From assembly GCA_030156255.1 (NCBI GenBank), contig JASGMV010000022.1:1-56971 (forward strand): a stretch of 56,971 nucleotides of DNA, read 5' to 3'. The notes beneath the pieces were generated by a model that had not been told where the DNA came from, ran no database searches, and saw only the letters and a program-made list of their open reading frames with translations. Below are positions 1 through 6,687 of this stretch, piece after piece; the first letter of the stretch is position 1; each line of letters opens with the position of its first letter. Both the position numbers and the translations under genes were made by a program. This stretch comes from Desulfovibrionales bacterium (GTDB taxonomy: Bacteria; Desulfobacterota; Desulfovibrionia; Desulfovibrionales; Desulfovibrionaceae).

Positions 1-251
1 GGTGGTCGCCGGCTTCCGATACGGCGCGGGGATAAGGAGTCGAATGCAGAAGAAAGACAGCAGGTTTAGCTTCCCTGAAAGGGCGGCGACGCCTGGGTGA
101 ACTGCTGACCCGCTTTCTGTCTACAACATCTCGGAGCGCCGGGCAAGGGGCGACAAGGCGGCCGGGGCCAGCGGTGTGCGGGCGTCGCCGCTTGACGCTG
201 CGCTCCCCAGCCTCTATGCAGAAAGCATCCATGAAGTGAATGGAGTTTCAC

Positions 252-902
252 ATGACAGCGCGTATGGAAACGGCGGTTCGCCAGGAGCAAATCATCCGGG
301 CCGCCTTGGAGATTGCGGCCGGGCAGGGCGTTTCCGCCATCACGGTGAAGGGGGTGGCCCGGAGTGTTGGCGTATCGCCGTCCGCCCTGTATCGCCATTT
401 CAAATCCAAGGAGGACATCCTGCTCGGCATGCAGGATTTTGTGGGCGAGGTCATTCGCAGCAGCTTGCAGCGGGCGCTGGCCGAGCCCCGGGCTCTGGAC
501 GGTGTGCGGAGTCTCCTCTTTTCCGTCATCAAGCATATGAACGACGATCGGCTCCAGCCGGCGTTTTTTCTCTCGGCGGAGAACTGGAGCCCGGATTGCG
601 AGAACGGCCAAAGGATGCGCATGAATCTCCACATGGTGAAGCGTGATCTGACGGCTTTGTTCCGCAAGGCGCAAGCCCAGGAAGACGTCCGGGCCGAGCT
701 GGACCCGGCCCAGTTGGCCATCGCCTTTACGGGGCTATACATTCCGGGAGCGCTTTTTTCGCAACGGGCGCCGGAGATCGTGGATTTCGAGGCGCAGGTG
801 CGGTTCAATTGGGAGCTGTTTTTGAGGGCCGTAAGCACGGAGCACCATGGGGGGACGGCGCCTCAGGAGCGAGGCGGCGCCGAGTTGCAGACTCCGGGAT
901 GA
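252..902 (+). CDS. TetR/AcrR family transcriptional regulator
   Basis: A 216-residue one-component repressor. The N-terminal helix-turn-helix reads 'GVARSVGVSPSALYRHFKSK' at about residues 36-55, the typical TetR recognition-helix pattern. The rest is a helical ligand-binding and dimerisation domain whose ligand cannot be read from sequence. I chose the ATG at 252 because GGAG at 242-245 sits six bases upstream. An in-frame ATG at 240 would add four residues but has no good ribosome site. The next gene (arfB) is convergent, so the target is not obvious; autoregulation or control of something left of the window is possible. Family membership is certain, function unknown. Confidence 0.88.
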   Translation: MTARMETAVRQEQIIRAALEIAAGQGVSAITVKGVARSVGVSPSALYRHFKSKEDILLGMQDFVGEVIRSSLQRALAEPRALDGVRSLLFSVIKHMNDDRLQPAFFLSAENWSPDCENGQRMRMNLHMVKRDLTALFRKAQAQEDVRAELDPAQLAIAFTGLYIPGALFSQRAPEIVDFEAQVRFNWELFLRAVSTEHHGGTAPQERGGAELQTPG

Positions 903-936
903 ACTGAAGCGGAGTTCCCGGTGGGAAGGGATGCGT

Positions 937-1359
937 TTATTCCCCTCCGTCGACCTTTCCTCTCAGCTGTTTGACTTGGCTTCGGCGGCGTTTGGTTTCC
1001 AGACGCCGTTTTTTTTGATTTGCCGAGACTCTTGTCTTGATGCGGGGACGCTCTTTGCGCAGCGCCCAACGCAGCAGGGCGGCCAGGCGCTCCACGGCGC
1101 GGCGGCGGTTTTCCGTTTGCGATCGCGTTTCGTCGCAGGCAACGGACAGCACGCCGTCTTCGGATATCCGGCGGCGCAGCCTGTCGTGAATTCGGGCTTG
1201 CTGGGCGGACGTCAAAAACGATGCGTCGGCCATGTCCAGGCTCACGCGGACTTTGGTGGCGCGGCGGTTGACGTTTTGTCCGCCGGGGCCGGAGGAGCGC
1301 GCAAAGTCTACGCGAAGCGCCTCTTCGGGCAGCTTCAGGTCGTCAAAGGCTCCGGCCAT
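937..1359 (-). CDS. arfB: ArfB/YaeJ-type peptidyl-tRNA hydrolase (ribosome rescue)
   Basis: 140 residues, the usual length of ArfB, a release-factor-like protein that frees peptidyl-tRNA on ribosomes stalled without a stop codon. The catalytic GGQ motif lies in 'SSGPGGQNVNRRATKV' near residue 27. The C-terminal tail is strongly basic ('NQKKRRLETKRRRSQVKQLR'), as expected for the segment that inserts into the empty mRNA channel. It lacks the codon-recognition domain of RF1/RF2. It is the last gene of the minus-strand group led by the HD-domain gene, 48 bases after the FTR-like gene. Identification is secure from the motif and tail. Confidence 0.92.
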   Translation of the reverse strand: MAGAFDDLKLPEEALRVDFARSSGPGGQNVNRRATKVRVSLDMADASFLTSAQQARIHDRLRRRISEDGVLSVACDETRSQTENRRRAVERLAALLRWALRKERPRIKTRVSANQKKRRLETKRRRSQVKQLRGKVDGGE

Positions 1360-1407
1360 GGCGGCGTCTCCGTGCGCTGGAGGTCGATGGGCGCCCGGCG
1401 TTCCGGA

Positions 1408-1740
1408 TCAGCCCAGGATTTTCTCCACGGGCCGGCGCTCGGGCACGCATTCGTGCTCTATTGCTTCATTGTTCCAGGCTTCGGAAACGTACAGCCCGCA
1501 GAAGCATGCGCCGTATTCCCGGACGTCCGGTTCGCGGTAGACGCAGGGGCAGATGATGTCCTTGTCCTTGGCCAGCTCGCCGTTGGCCAGTCGGCACGGA
1601 CAGGCCATGTATCCGTAGCGTGTTCTGTTTTTTAGAAGGCTCTCCAACAAGGATATGGTCATATCCATGTCCTTGTTGAAGTAGTAGCCTTTGGGCTCCT
1701 GCAGGGCGCGCAGTGTCTTGTACAGGCCCTGGGCGTCCAT
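1408..1740 (-). CDS. Ferredoxin:thioredoxin reductase-like catalytic subunit (4Fe-4S)
   Basis: 110 residues with the three paired-cysteine motifs of the ferredoxin:thioredoxin reductase (FTR) beta subunit: 'CPCR', 'CPCVYR' and 'CFCGLYV'. In the family these bind one 4Fe-4S cluster beside a redox-active disulfide and move ferredoxin electrons one at a time onto a partner disulfide. Two details differ from plant-type FTR: the third motif is CFC rather than CHC, and the gaps between motifs are 14 and 12 residues. No variable (alpha) subunit is encoded nearby. The start codon overlaps the stop of the glutaredoxin gene by one base (TAATG), so the two are probably translated together and that thioredoxin-fold protein is the likely partner. 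Confidence 0.88.
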   Translation of the reverse strand: MDAQGLYKTLRALQEPKGYYFNKDMDMTISLLESLLKNRTRYGYMACPCRLANGELAKDKDIICPCVYREPDVREYGACFCGLYVSEAWNNEAIEHECVPERRPVEKILG

Positions 1741-1994
1741 TACTCGATTCCAAGGGCCTGGTTGATTTCATCTTTTTTGAATCCAACGATGCACTTCTCG
1801 CCGATGACAAGGGTCGGGAAGGAGCACTTGGGGTTGTATTCCTTGACCTTCGCGATCAGTTCCTTCCGTTCGTCGCCGGCGAGCTGATCGACGTAGACGT
1901 AGTCGTAGTCCACGTTGTGCTCGTCCAGATACTTTTTCGTGTTTTTGCAGTGGATGCAGGTGGACAGCGCGTATAACATGACTTTGGGGGGCAT
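1740..1994 (-). CDS. Glutaredoxin-like thioredoxin-fold protein (CIHC)
   Basis: An 84-residue thioredoxin-fold protein with active site 'STCIHCKNTKKYL' near the N terminus and a cis-proline segment 'CSFPTLVIG' late in the chain, close in size to NrdH and small glutaredoxins. It lacks an obvious glutathione-binding signature. I chose the ATG at 1994 because GAGGAG lies nine bases upstream; the ATG three codons earlier (2003) directly abuts that site. A further cysteine just before the cis-proline ('NPKCSFP') and one near the C terminus ('GEKCIVGF') might take part in redox chemistry. Coupling to the FTR-like gene suggests it receives electrons from ferredoxin rather than from NADPH-thioredoxin reductase. 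Confidence 0.88.
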   Translation of the reverse strand: MPPKVMLYALSTCIHCKNTKKYLDEHNVDYDYVYVDQLAGDERKELIAKVKEYNPKCSFPTLVIGEKCIVGFKKDEINQALGIE

Positions 1995-2107
1995 TGTATT
2001 CATCTCCTCGTTCTTGCCGGCCGTAGGGACGGTGTGGTTGCTTTCTTTTGGTATGGCTCTGAGACGGGAAGTCAAGTGCGCAGCGTCGAAAAACGCTGCA
2101 GTCTTTT

Positions 2108-2743
2108 TTATTTGTCCATGCATTCGTCCACGACGGCCGCGATGGCGTTTGCGACTTCGTCGGGGCTCTGCGCGGCGTCCACAACCCGGATGCGCGAACG
2201 GTGGAGCATGGCCAGCGTGAGGTAGCCCTCCCGGACTTTCTTGTGAAAGGGCAGAGCCTCGGCCTCGAATCGGCCTTCCTCGCGGACTTTTTGCTCACGC
2301 ATGTTGCGCATCATGGCGCGCTTGAGCCCGATTTCCGGCTCGATGTCCAGCAGGATGGTCAGGTCCGGGCCGTATTCGCCGATGGCCGTCTGGTTGAAGC
2401 TGTGCAGCAGCTTGGGGTCGATCCCGCGTCCATAGCCCTGGTAGGCCACCGTGGAGTCGGCGAACCGGTCCGAAATGACCACTTTGTTCTGCTCGAGGGC
2501 CGGCCGTATGACTTCCCGTACGTGTTGCGCACGGTCGGCGAGATAGAGAAAAAGTTCGGTTTCGCCGGTCAAATCCGAGCTTTCCATCGTGAGCAGCAGC
2601 CGGCGAAGTTCTCTGCCGATGCGGCTGCCCCCGGGTTCCCGGGTAAGCAGCACCTGGCGGCCCATGTCCTCCATGTGCTGTTTGAGGCGGGTGATTTGCG
2701 TCGTCTTTCCGGTGCCTTCTATGCCTTCAAAGGTAATAAACAC
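2108..2743 (-). CDS. tmk: Thymidylate kinase
   Basis: 211 residues, the normal length for dTMP kinase, which makes dTDP from dTMP for DNA synthesis. The P-loop is '[12 protein letters not shown]' at residues 5-16. The '[18 protein letters not shown]' segment is the family's thymidylate-binding DR(Y/F)xxS region. The start is GTG, with AGGGG seven bases upstream. Its first 25 bases overlap the end of the HD-domain gene, so translation is probably coupled to it. A 113-base gap then separates it from the glutaredoxin gene. Confidence 0.96.
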   Translation of the reverse strand: MFITFEGIEGTGKTTQITRLKQHMEDMGRQVLLTREPGGSRIGRELRRLLLTMESSDLTGETELFLYLADRAQHVREVIRPALEQNKVVISDRFADSTVAYQGYGRGIDPKLLHSFNQTAIGEYGPDLTILLDIEPEIGLKRAMMRNMREQKVREEGRFEAEALPFHKKVREGYLTLAMLHRSRIRVVDAAQSPDEVANAIAAVVDECMDK

Positions 2744-3741
2744 TGGTCGTCCCCTTTCTCGTGCTTTTCGGCCTGAGAAGATGTCGGCGTCGGTTTCGGT
2801 TGGTACAGGTATCGGTCCAGGAAGCGTTGGTAGCCGGACCAGGCGGTTTCGTTTTCCGGCGCGTCCTGCAGCGCCGTTCGCACCGTGGCCAGCTTGGCGT
2901 CCAGGTTGTCCGCGTAGTGGAGCACGAAGGCTTCGCGGGTTTTGGGCCGCCGGGGGGAGCCGAACTCCAGCTCTCCGTGGTGGCTCAGGATGATGTGTTT
3001 GAGGTGAAGCAGCAGATCCGGCTCCAGGTTTTTCGCCTTGGAGAAGAACGGCGCCAGCACCTCCATGCCAATGGTGATGTGGCCGAGGAGCCGGCCTTCG
3101 TCGGTGTAGTCGGTGGCGACGACTCCGCCCAGCTCCCAGGCTTTGCCGAGGTCGTGGAGCGTCGCCGCGGCGAGTAATATCTGGCTGTCCACTTCGTCCT
3201 TGTAGTGGTCGGCCATGGCCATGCAGAGCCGGCAGACCGAGAGGGTGTGCTCCAGCAGGCCTCCCAGATAGGCGTGGTGCACGGTCTTGGCGCCCGGCGC
3301 CCGGAGCAGGCGCTCTCGGATTTCCGGGTCCCTGAGTACTCTCAGCACGAATTGGCGCAGGGGCTTGTGTTCGATGCGCTCTCTTATCAACTCCAAAAGG
3401 TCGGCCAGCATGTCCTCGGCCGGGCGGCTGCTGGCTGGAAGAAAGCTCGCCAAGTCCATCGCTTCGGGGGCGAGGAGGTCCAACCGCTGGATGTTGAGCT
3501 GCGGCTGGTCCCGGAAGCTTTCCACGGCTCCGAAGGCTTCGATGAATTGTCCGGAAGCCAGATCGCTGAACTGCTGGCTGGCCGGGGACCAGATTTTAGC
3601 CTCCACCCGGCCCGTGGCGTCCTGGAGCGTCAGGCTCCAGTAGGGGCCGTTGCGGGCGGTGAGCAGTTTGGCTTCGATGATGAGGAACCGGCCCGTTATT
3701 TGCGCTCCAGCCGCGAGGTCCTTGACAGACGTGTGATTCAT
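2719..3741 (-). CDS. HD-domain/OB-fold protein, YhaM-like 3'-5' exoribonuclease
   Basis: 340 residues. The N terminus is an OB-fold-like nucleic-acid-binding region (about 15-95, with '[19 protein letters not shown]'). The rest is an HD phosphohydrolase domain with '[16 protein letters not shown]' and '[12 protein letters not shown]', which supply the metal-binding histidines and the HD pair. This order matches the YhaM/CBF1 3'-5' exonuclease family known from Bacillus, which degrades RNA and single-stranded DNA ends. It leads the minus-strand group upstream of tmk and is divergent from surE. No strong ribosome site is visible before the ATG. The assignment rests on domain order; the substrate is unproven. 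Confidence 0.87.
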   Translation of the reverse strand: MNHTSVKDLAAGAQITGRFLIIEAKLLTARNGPYWSLTLQDATGRVEAKIWSPASQQFSDLASGQFIEAFGAVESFRDQPQLNIQRLDLLAPEAMDLASFLPASSRPAEDMLADLLELIRERIEHKPLRQFVLRVLRDPEIRERLLRAPGAKTVHHAYLGGLLEHTLSVCRLCMAMADHYKDEVDSQILLAAATLHDLGKAWELGGVVATDYTDEGRLLGHITIGMEVLAPFFSKAKNLEPDLLLHLKHIILSHHGELEFGSPRRPKTREAFVLHYADNLDAKLATVRTALQDAPENETAWSGYQRFLDRYLYQPKPTPTSSQAEKHEKGDDQCLLPLKA

Positions 3742-3836
3742 GGAAATCTGTTTGACGAAAGTCGGGGGTTTCGTAACAATTACGTCTCTTGCGCATCTGG
3801 TCAGAAGCGCAGCTTGTGTGCTAGCTCCGTAACTCC

Positions 3837-3865
3837 AGATGACTCGTTTTGCGCCGGAATGTCAA
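3837..3865 (-). promoter_or_regulatory. Candidate sigma70 promoter for the HD-tmk-grx-FTR-arfB group
   Basis: On the minus strand a perfect -35 TTGACA (3865-3860) is followed after 17 bases by TCATCT (3842-3837). The -10 match is poor, so only the -35 box and the spacing support it. It lies in the divergent gap between the HD-domain gene and surE and would give a leader of about 90 bases. Confidence 0.3.
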
Positions 3866-3914
3866 TCGGCCAAAGGCCGGGGCCGGGCGCAACACTTCAA
3901 CCCATGGAAAGGGT

Positions 3915-4676
3915 ATGAGAGTTCTTTTGACCAATGACGACGGTATTCAGGCCGTGGGCCTGCGCGCCATGTACGCTGCATTGCGCAAGGCCGGGCACGA
4001 GGTGGATTGCGTCGCCCCGCTGACCGAGATGTCCGCGGTGGGGCACGCCTTGACATTTACCTCTCCCTTGCGGATCAAGCGTTTCGCAGAAAACGGTTTT
4101 CGCGGCGTCGGCGTGAACGGAACGCCGGTGGACTGCGTGAAGCTCGCCCTGGGCTCCATTTTGGAGATTCCGCCGGACCTGGTGGTCTCCGGCATCAACA
4201 GCGGCGCCAACGTCGGCGTGGATATCTTGTATTCCGGCACGGTCTCCGCGGCCACGGAGGGGGCGCTCATGGATTTGCCTTCGCTGGCCGTGAGCCACGA
4301 CGACTTCAATCCCTTGGACCTGTCGGACCAGGCCGGCTATGCGGCCGGGTTCATCGACCGCATGGACTGGGCGGGCTTGCCCAAAGGCCTTGTGCTCAAT
4401 CTGAATTTTCCGAATCTCCCCCTGGGCGAGGCGAAGGAGCTGAAGGTTTGCCGCCATACCCGGGCTTCTTACTCCGACTGGTACGAAAAGCGGGTGGACC
4501 CGCGCGGCCGCGAGTACTACTGGCTGTGTGGAGAGCTGCCTCTGGAGAAGGTCTCGTCCGGAACGGACAAGGATCTGCTCAACAAAGGCCACATCACGCT
4601 GACCCCCTTGCGTTTCAATTTCAACGACGTCGAGGCCCTTGAGGGACTGGACAGGATTTTTCCCGATACGCATTGA
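3915..4676 (+). CDS. surE: 5'/3'-nucleotidase SurE
   Basis: 253 residues. SurE removes phosphate from nucleoside monophosphates using a divalent metal and is linked to stationary-phase survival. The metal-binding 'LLTNDDGIQAVG' is at residues 4-15 and the family motif 'VSGINSGANVG' lies near residue 92. The ATG at 3915 was chosen because GGAAAGGG is directly upstream and it places TNDDG at the usual position; an upstream in-frame ATG at 3849 would add 22 unrelated residues. Its stop codon lies inside a TTGACA hexamer that may drive the next gene. Confidence 0.96.
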   Translation: MRVLLTNDDGIQAVGLRAMYAALRKAGHEVDCVAPLTEMSAVGHALTFTSPLRIKRFAENGFRGVGVNGTPVDCVKLALGSILEIPPDLVVSGINSGANVGVDILYSGTVSAATEGALMDLPSLAVSHDDFNPLDLSDQAGYAAGFIDRMDWAGLPKGLVLNLNFPNLPLGEAKELKVCRHTRASYSDWYEKRVDPRGREYYWLCGELPLEKVSSGTDKDLLNKGHITLTPLRFNFNDVEALEGLDRIFPDTH

Positions 4677-4702
4677 CATAGTTTAAAAATCTTGCATACA
4701 GA
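4673..4702 (+). promoter_or_regulatory. Candidate promoter for the aldolase-like gene and gap
   Basis: A perfect TTGACA at 4673-4678 overlaps the surE stop codon. After 18 bases comes TACAGA, a weak -10. The AT-rich spacer and the position, about 90 bases before the aldolase-like start, favour a real promoter. The -10 is not convincing by itself. Confidence 0.4.
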
Positions 4703-4789
4703 AGCGATACTCCCGCCTTGCTTTTTCTGCTACGGCGTATGCCGGGACGGGGGCGGGAACCCGCTCGGATGGATGACTGTGGGGTAGAC

Positions 4790-5569
4790 ATGTCCTTTTT
4801 GCATCCTCAGGAATTGTTGACGAGAGCCTATGCGGCCGGCTACGCCCTGCCTTCCCGGTTGGTCCGGTCCATGGCCGACGCGGCGTCTTTTTTTGACGCT
4901 GCGGAGGCGAGCCGGTCTCCGGCCGTGGTGCGGCTGGACATGGCCGACGGCGGGGCCTCCCTGGCGCCCGAGGCGGCTCGCCGGGCTCTGGAGGGCTCCG
5001 TCCCCGTTATGCTTCAGGGCGACTGCGGGGATTCCCTGGAGCTTGTCCGCCTGGCCGCGCAGTCGGGGTGCGCGGCCGTCGGCCTGGACGGCTCCGGCTT
5101 TGCTTTGGAGAAAAATCTGGCTTTCACCCGGGAGGCTGTGCGCCTCGCCCGGTCGTTGGGGCTTTGGGCCCAGGGCGCTCTGGCCTTGGACGAGCAGGAA
5201 AATGGCGATGCTGCGCCTACGGAGGCGGCCGAGTTCGCAATTTCTTCGGGTTGCAACGGGCTCAAAATTTTGCAACAAGGCGCTGCGGAGCCGTCGTTTC
5301 AGGTTTTGGCGCGTCTTAGCAGCGCTTTGCAGGTCTATCCCCTGACCATCCGGCCGGCGTTGAAGTCGCTGGTCGAGGCGGGAGCGGAGCCCCTGGTCGA
5401 TTTCGGTCCACCCCTGGACTCCCGGTTGACCCAGATTTGCCGGCTCGGAGTTTGCGTGGTGGAGGCCGACGAACTGCCTCCCCAGGAAGAGGCTTACCGA
5501 TCGTTGCTCGCCGGGGTCATGGCCAGGGCGCTCAAAAGCGCAGGCCAGGCGGATCAACAGGTCTTCTAA
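4790..5569 (+). CDS. Degenerate class II fructose-bisphosphate aldolase homologue, probably non-catalytic
   Basis: 259 residues that follow the class II (FbaA/KbaY) aldolase TIM barrel from the N-terminal 'ELLTRAYAAGYALPSRLV' through 'SVPVMLQGDCGDSLELVR' and 'AAVGLDGSGFALEKNLAFTR'. In active enzymes these read HLDHG and DASHHP or DGSHHP. Here the zinc histidine is cysteine (GDCG), the HH pair is GF, and the two later zinc-binding histidines (around SVHG and LHGGTG) are absent. The catalytic aspartate of DHG is kept. It is also shorter than the usual 285-310 residues. The ATG at 4790 follows GGGG at five bases. It lies 49 bases upstream of gap, where related genomes carry fba. I infer a pseudoenzyme; a repurposed lyase is possible. 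Confidence 0.75.
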   Translation: MSFLHPQELLTRAYAAGYALPSRLVRSMADAASFFDAAEASRSPAVVRLDMADGGASLAPEAARRALEGSVPVMLQGDCGDSLELVRLAAQSGCAAVGLDGSGFALEKNLAFTREAVRLARSLGLWAQGALALDEQENGDAAPTEAAEFAISSGCNGLKILQQGAAEPSFQVLARLSSALQVYPLTIRPALKSLVEAGAEPLVDFGPPLDSRLTQICRLGVCVVEADELPPQEEAYRSLLAGVMARALKSAGQADQQVF

Positions 5570-5618
5570 ATTTTATCAGCGCGTGATCGCCTAACATTCA
5601 AGCATGGAGGCGCCAATC

Positions 5619-6605
5619 ATGGCAGTGAATCTCGGCATTAATGGTTTTGGCCGCATCGGCCGCTACCTTACCAGGCTTTTGTCTGAAGTGGACGATCTCA
5701 ATCTTGTCGCGGTCAACGCGCGGGCGAGCAACGAAGATTTGGCCCACCTCCTCAAATACGACTCCTGCCATGGGACGCTCAAGGCCAACGTACAGTCGAA
5801 CGAACAGGGGCTGGAGATCAACGGCCGTCAGGTGCTGGTGACGCGCGATCCCGCGGGCGAGTGGCGCTGGGGCGAGTTGGGGTGCGACATCGTGGTGGAG
5901 ACCACGGGGAAGTTCACGGATCGCGTCAACTGCGACATGCATTTGGCCTGCGGCGCCAAGAAGGTCGTGGTCAGCGCTCCAGCCAAAGACGAGGATATCA
6001 CCATCGTCATGAGCGTCAACGACCATGAACTCAAGCCGGAGCACAAGGTCATCTCCAACGCCTCCTGCACCACCAACTGCCTGGCGCCTCCGGCCAAAGT
6101 CATCAACGATTGTTTCGGCCTCAAACACGGCATTATGACCACCATCCACTCCTACACCATGAGCCAGCGCGTTCTGGACGGCTCCCACAAGGACATTCGC
6201 CGCGCCCGCGCCTGCGCCATGAGCATGATTCCCACCACCACGGGCGCGGCCAGGGCCGTGACCAAGGTCATTCCCGAACTGGAGGGCAAGCTGGACGGCA
6301 TGGCCGTACGGGTGCCCACGCCCAACGTCTCCCTGGTGGACCTGACCTGCGAATTGGAGAAGCCCGCGACCGCGGAGGAAGTGAACGCCGCGCTGAAGGC
6401 CGCGGCCAACGACTCCATGGGCTATACGGAAATACCGCTCGTCTCCGTGGACTACATGGGCTCCACCTACGGTGGCGTGGTGGACGGTCCGCTGACCCGC
6501 ATTATGGATGGAACCATGCTCAAACTCATCATCTGGTACGACAACGAAGCCGGGTTTTGCAATCAACTGCTACGTCTTATTAACAAGACCGCCACGATGC
6601 TTTAG
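5619..6605 (+). CDS. gap: Glyceraldehyde-3-phosphate dehydrogenase, phosphorylating
   Basis: 328 residues. The NAD-binding N terminus is 'LGINGFGRIGRYLTRLL'. The active site is 'SNASCTTNCLAP' with the catalytic cysteine at residue 150, and the catalytic histidine lies in 'IHSYT'. The C terminus 'WYDNEAGFCNQL' is typical. It catalyses the glycolytic and gluconeogenic oxidation of glyceraldehyde 3-phosphate to 1,3-bisphosphoglycerate. I chose the ATG at 5619 because GGAGG lies eight bases upstream; the ATG at 5604 would add MEAPI. It follows the aldolase-like gene by 49 bases and is closed by a strong hairpin terminator. Confidence 0.97.
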   Translation: MAVNLGINGFGRIGRYLTRLLSEVDDLNLVAVNARASNEDLAHLLKYDSCHGTLKANVQSNEQGLEINGRQVLVTRDPAGEWRWGELGCDIVVETTGKFTDRVNCDMHLACGAKKVVVSAPAKDEDITIVMSVNDHELKPEHKVISNASCTTNCLAPPAKVINDCFGLKHGIMTTIHSYTMSQRVLDGSHKDIRRARACAMSMIPTTTGAARAVTKVIPELEGKLDGMAVRVPTPNVSLVDLTCELEKPATAEEVNAALKAAANDSMGYTEIPLVSVDYMGSTYGGVVDGPLTRIMDGTMLKLIIWYDNEAGFCNQLLRLINKTATML

Positions 6606-6638
6606 GCGGAGCTGCGTATTCTCAAGGCGCAACATCAA

Positions 6639-6672
6639 ACGCCTCGCGGAGGAATCTGCGAGGCGTTTTTTT
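6639..6672 (+). terminator. Rho-independent terminator after gap
   Basis: A nine-base stem ACGCCTCGC / GCGAGGCGT (6639-6647 and 6658-6666) encloses a ten-base loop and runs straight into seven T residues. It lies between gap and the start of the GH57 gene, whose ribosome site (AGGAGGAGG) begins just after the T run. Confidence 0.88.
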
Positions 6673-6687
6673 CAGGAGGAGGTCGCT

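Noticed and set aside
5598-6566. 322-codon open frame on the minus strand
   Set aside because: It lies wholly opposite gap, whose frame shows all family motifs; the reverse frame is histidine/glycine-rich and matches no family.
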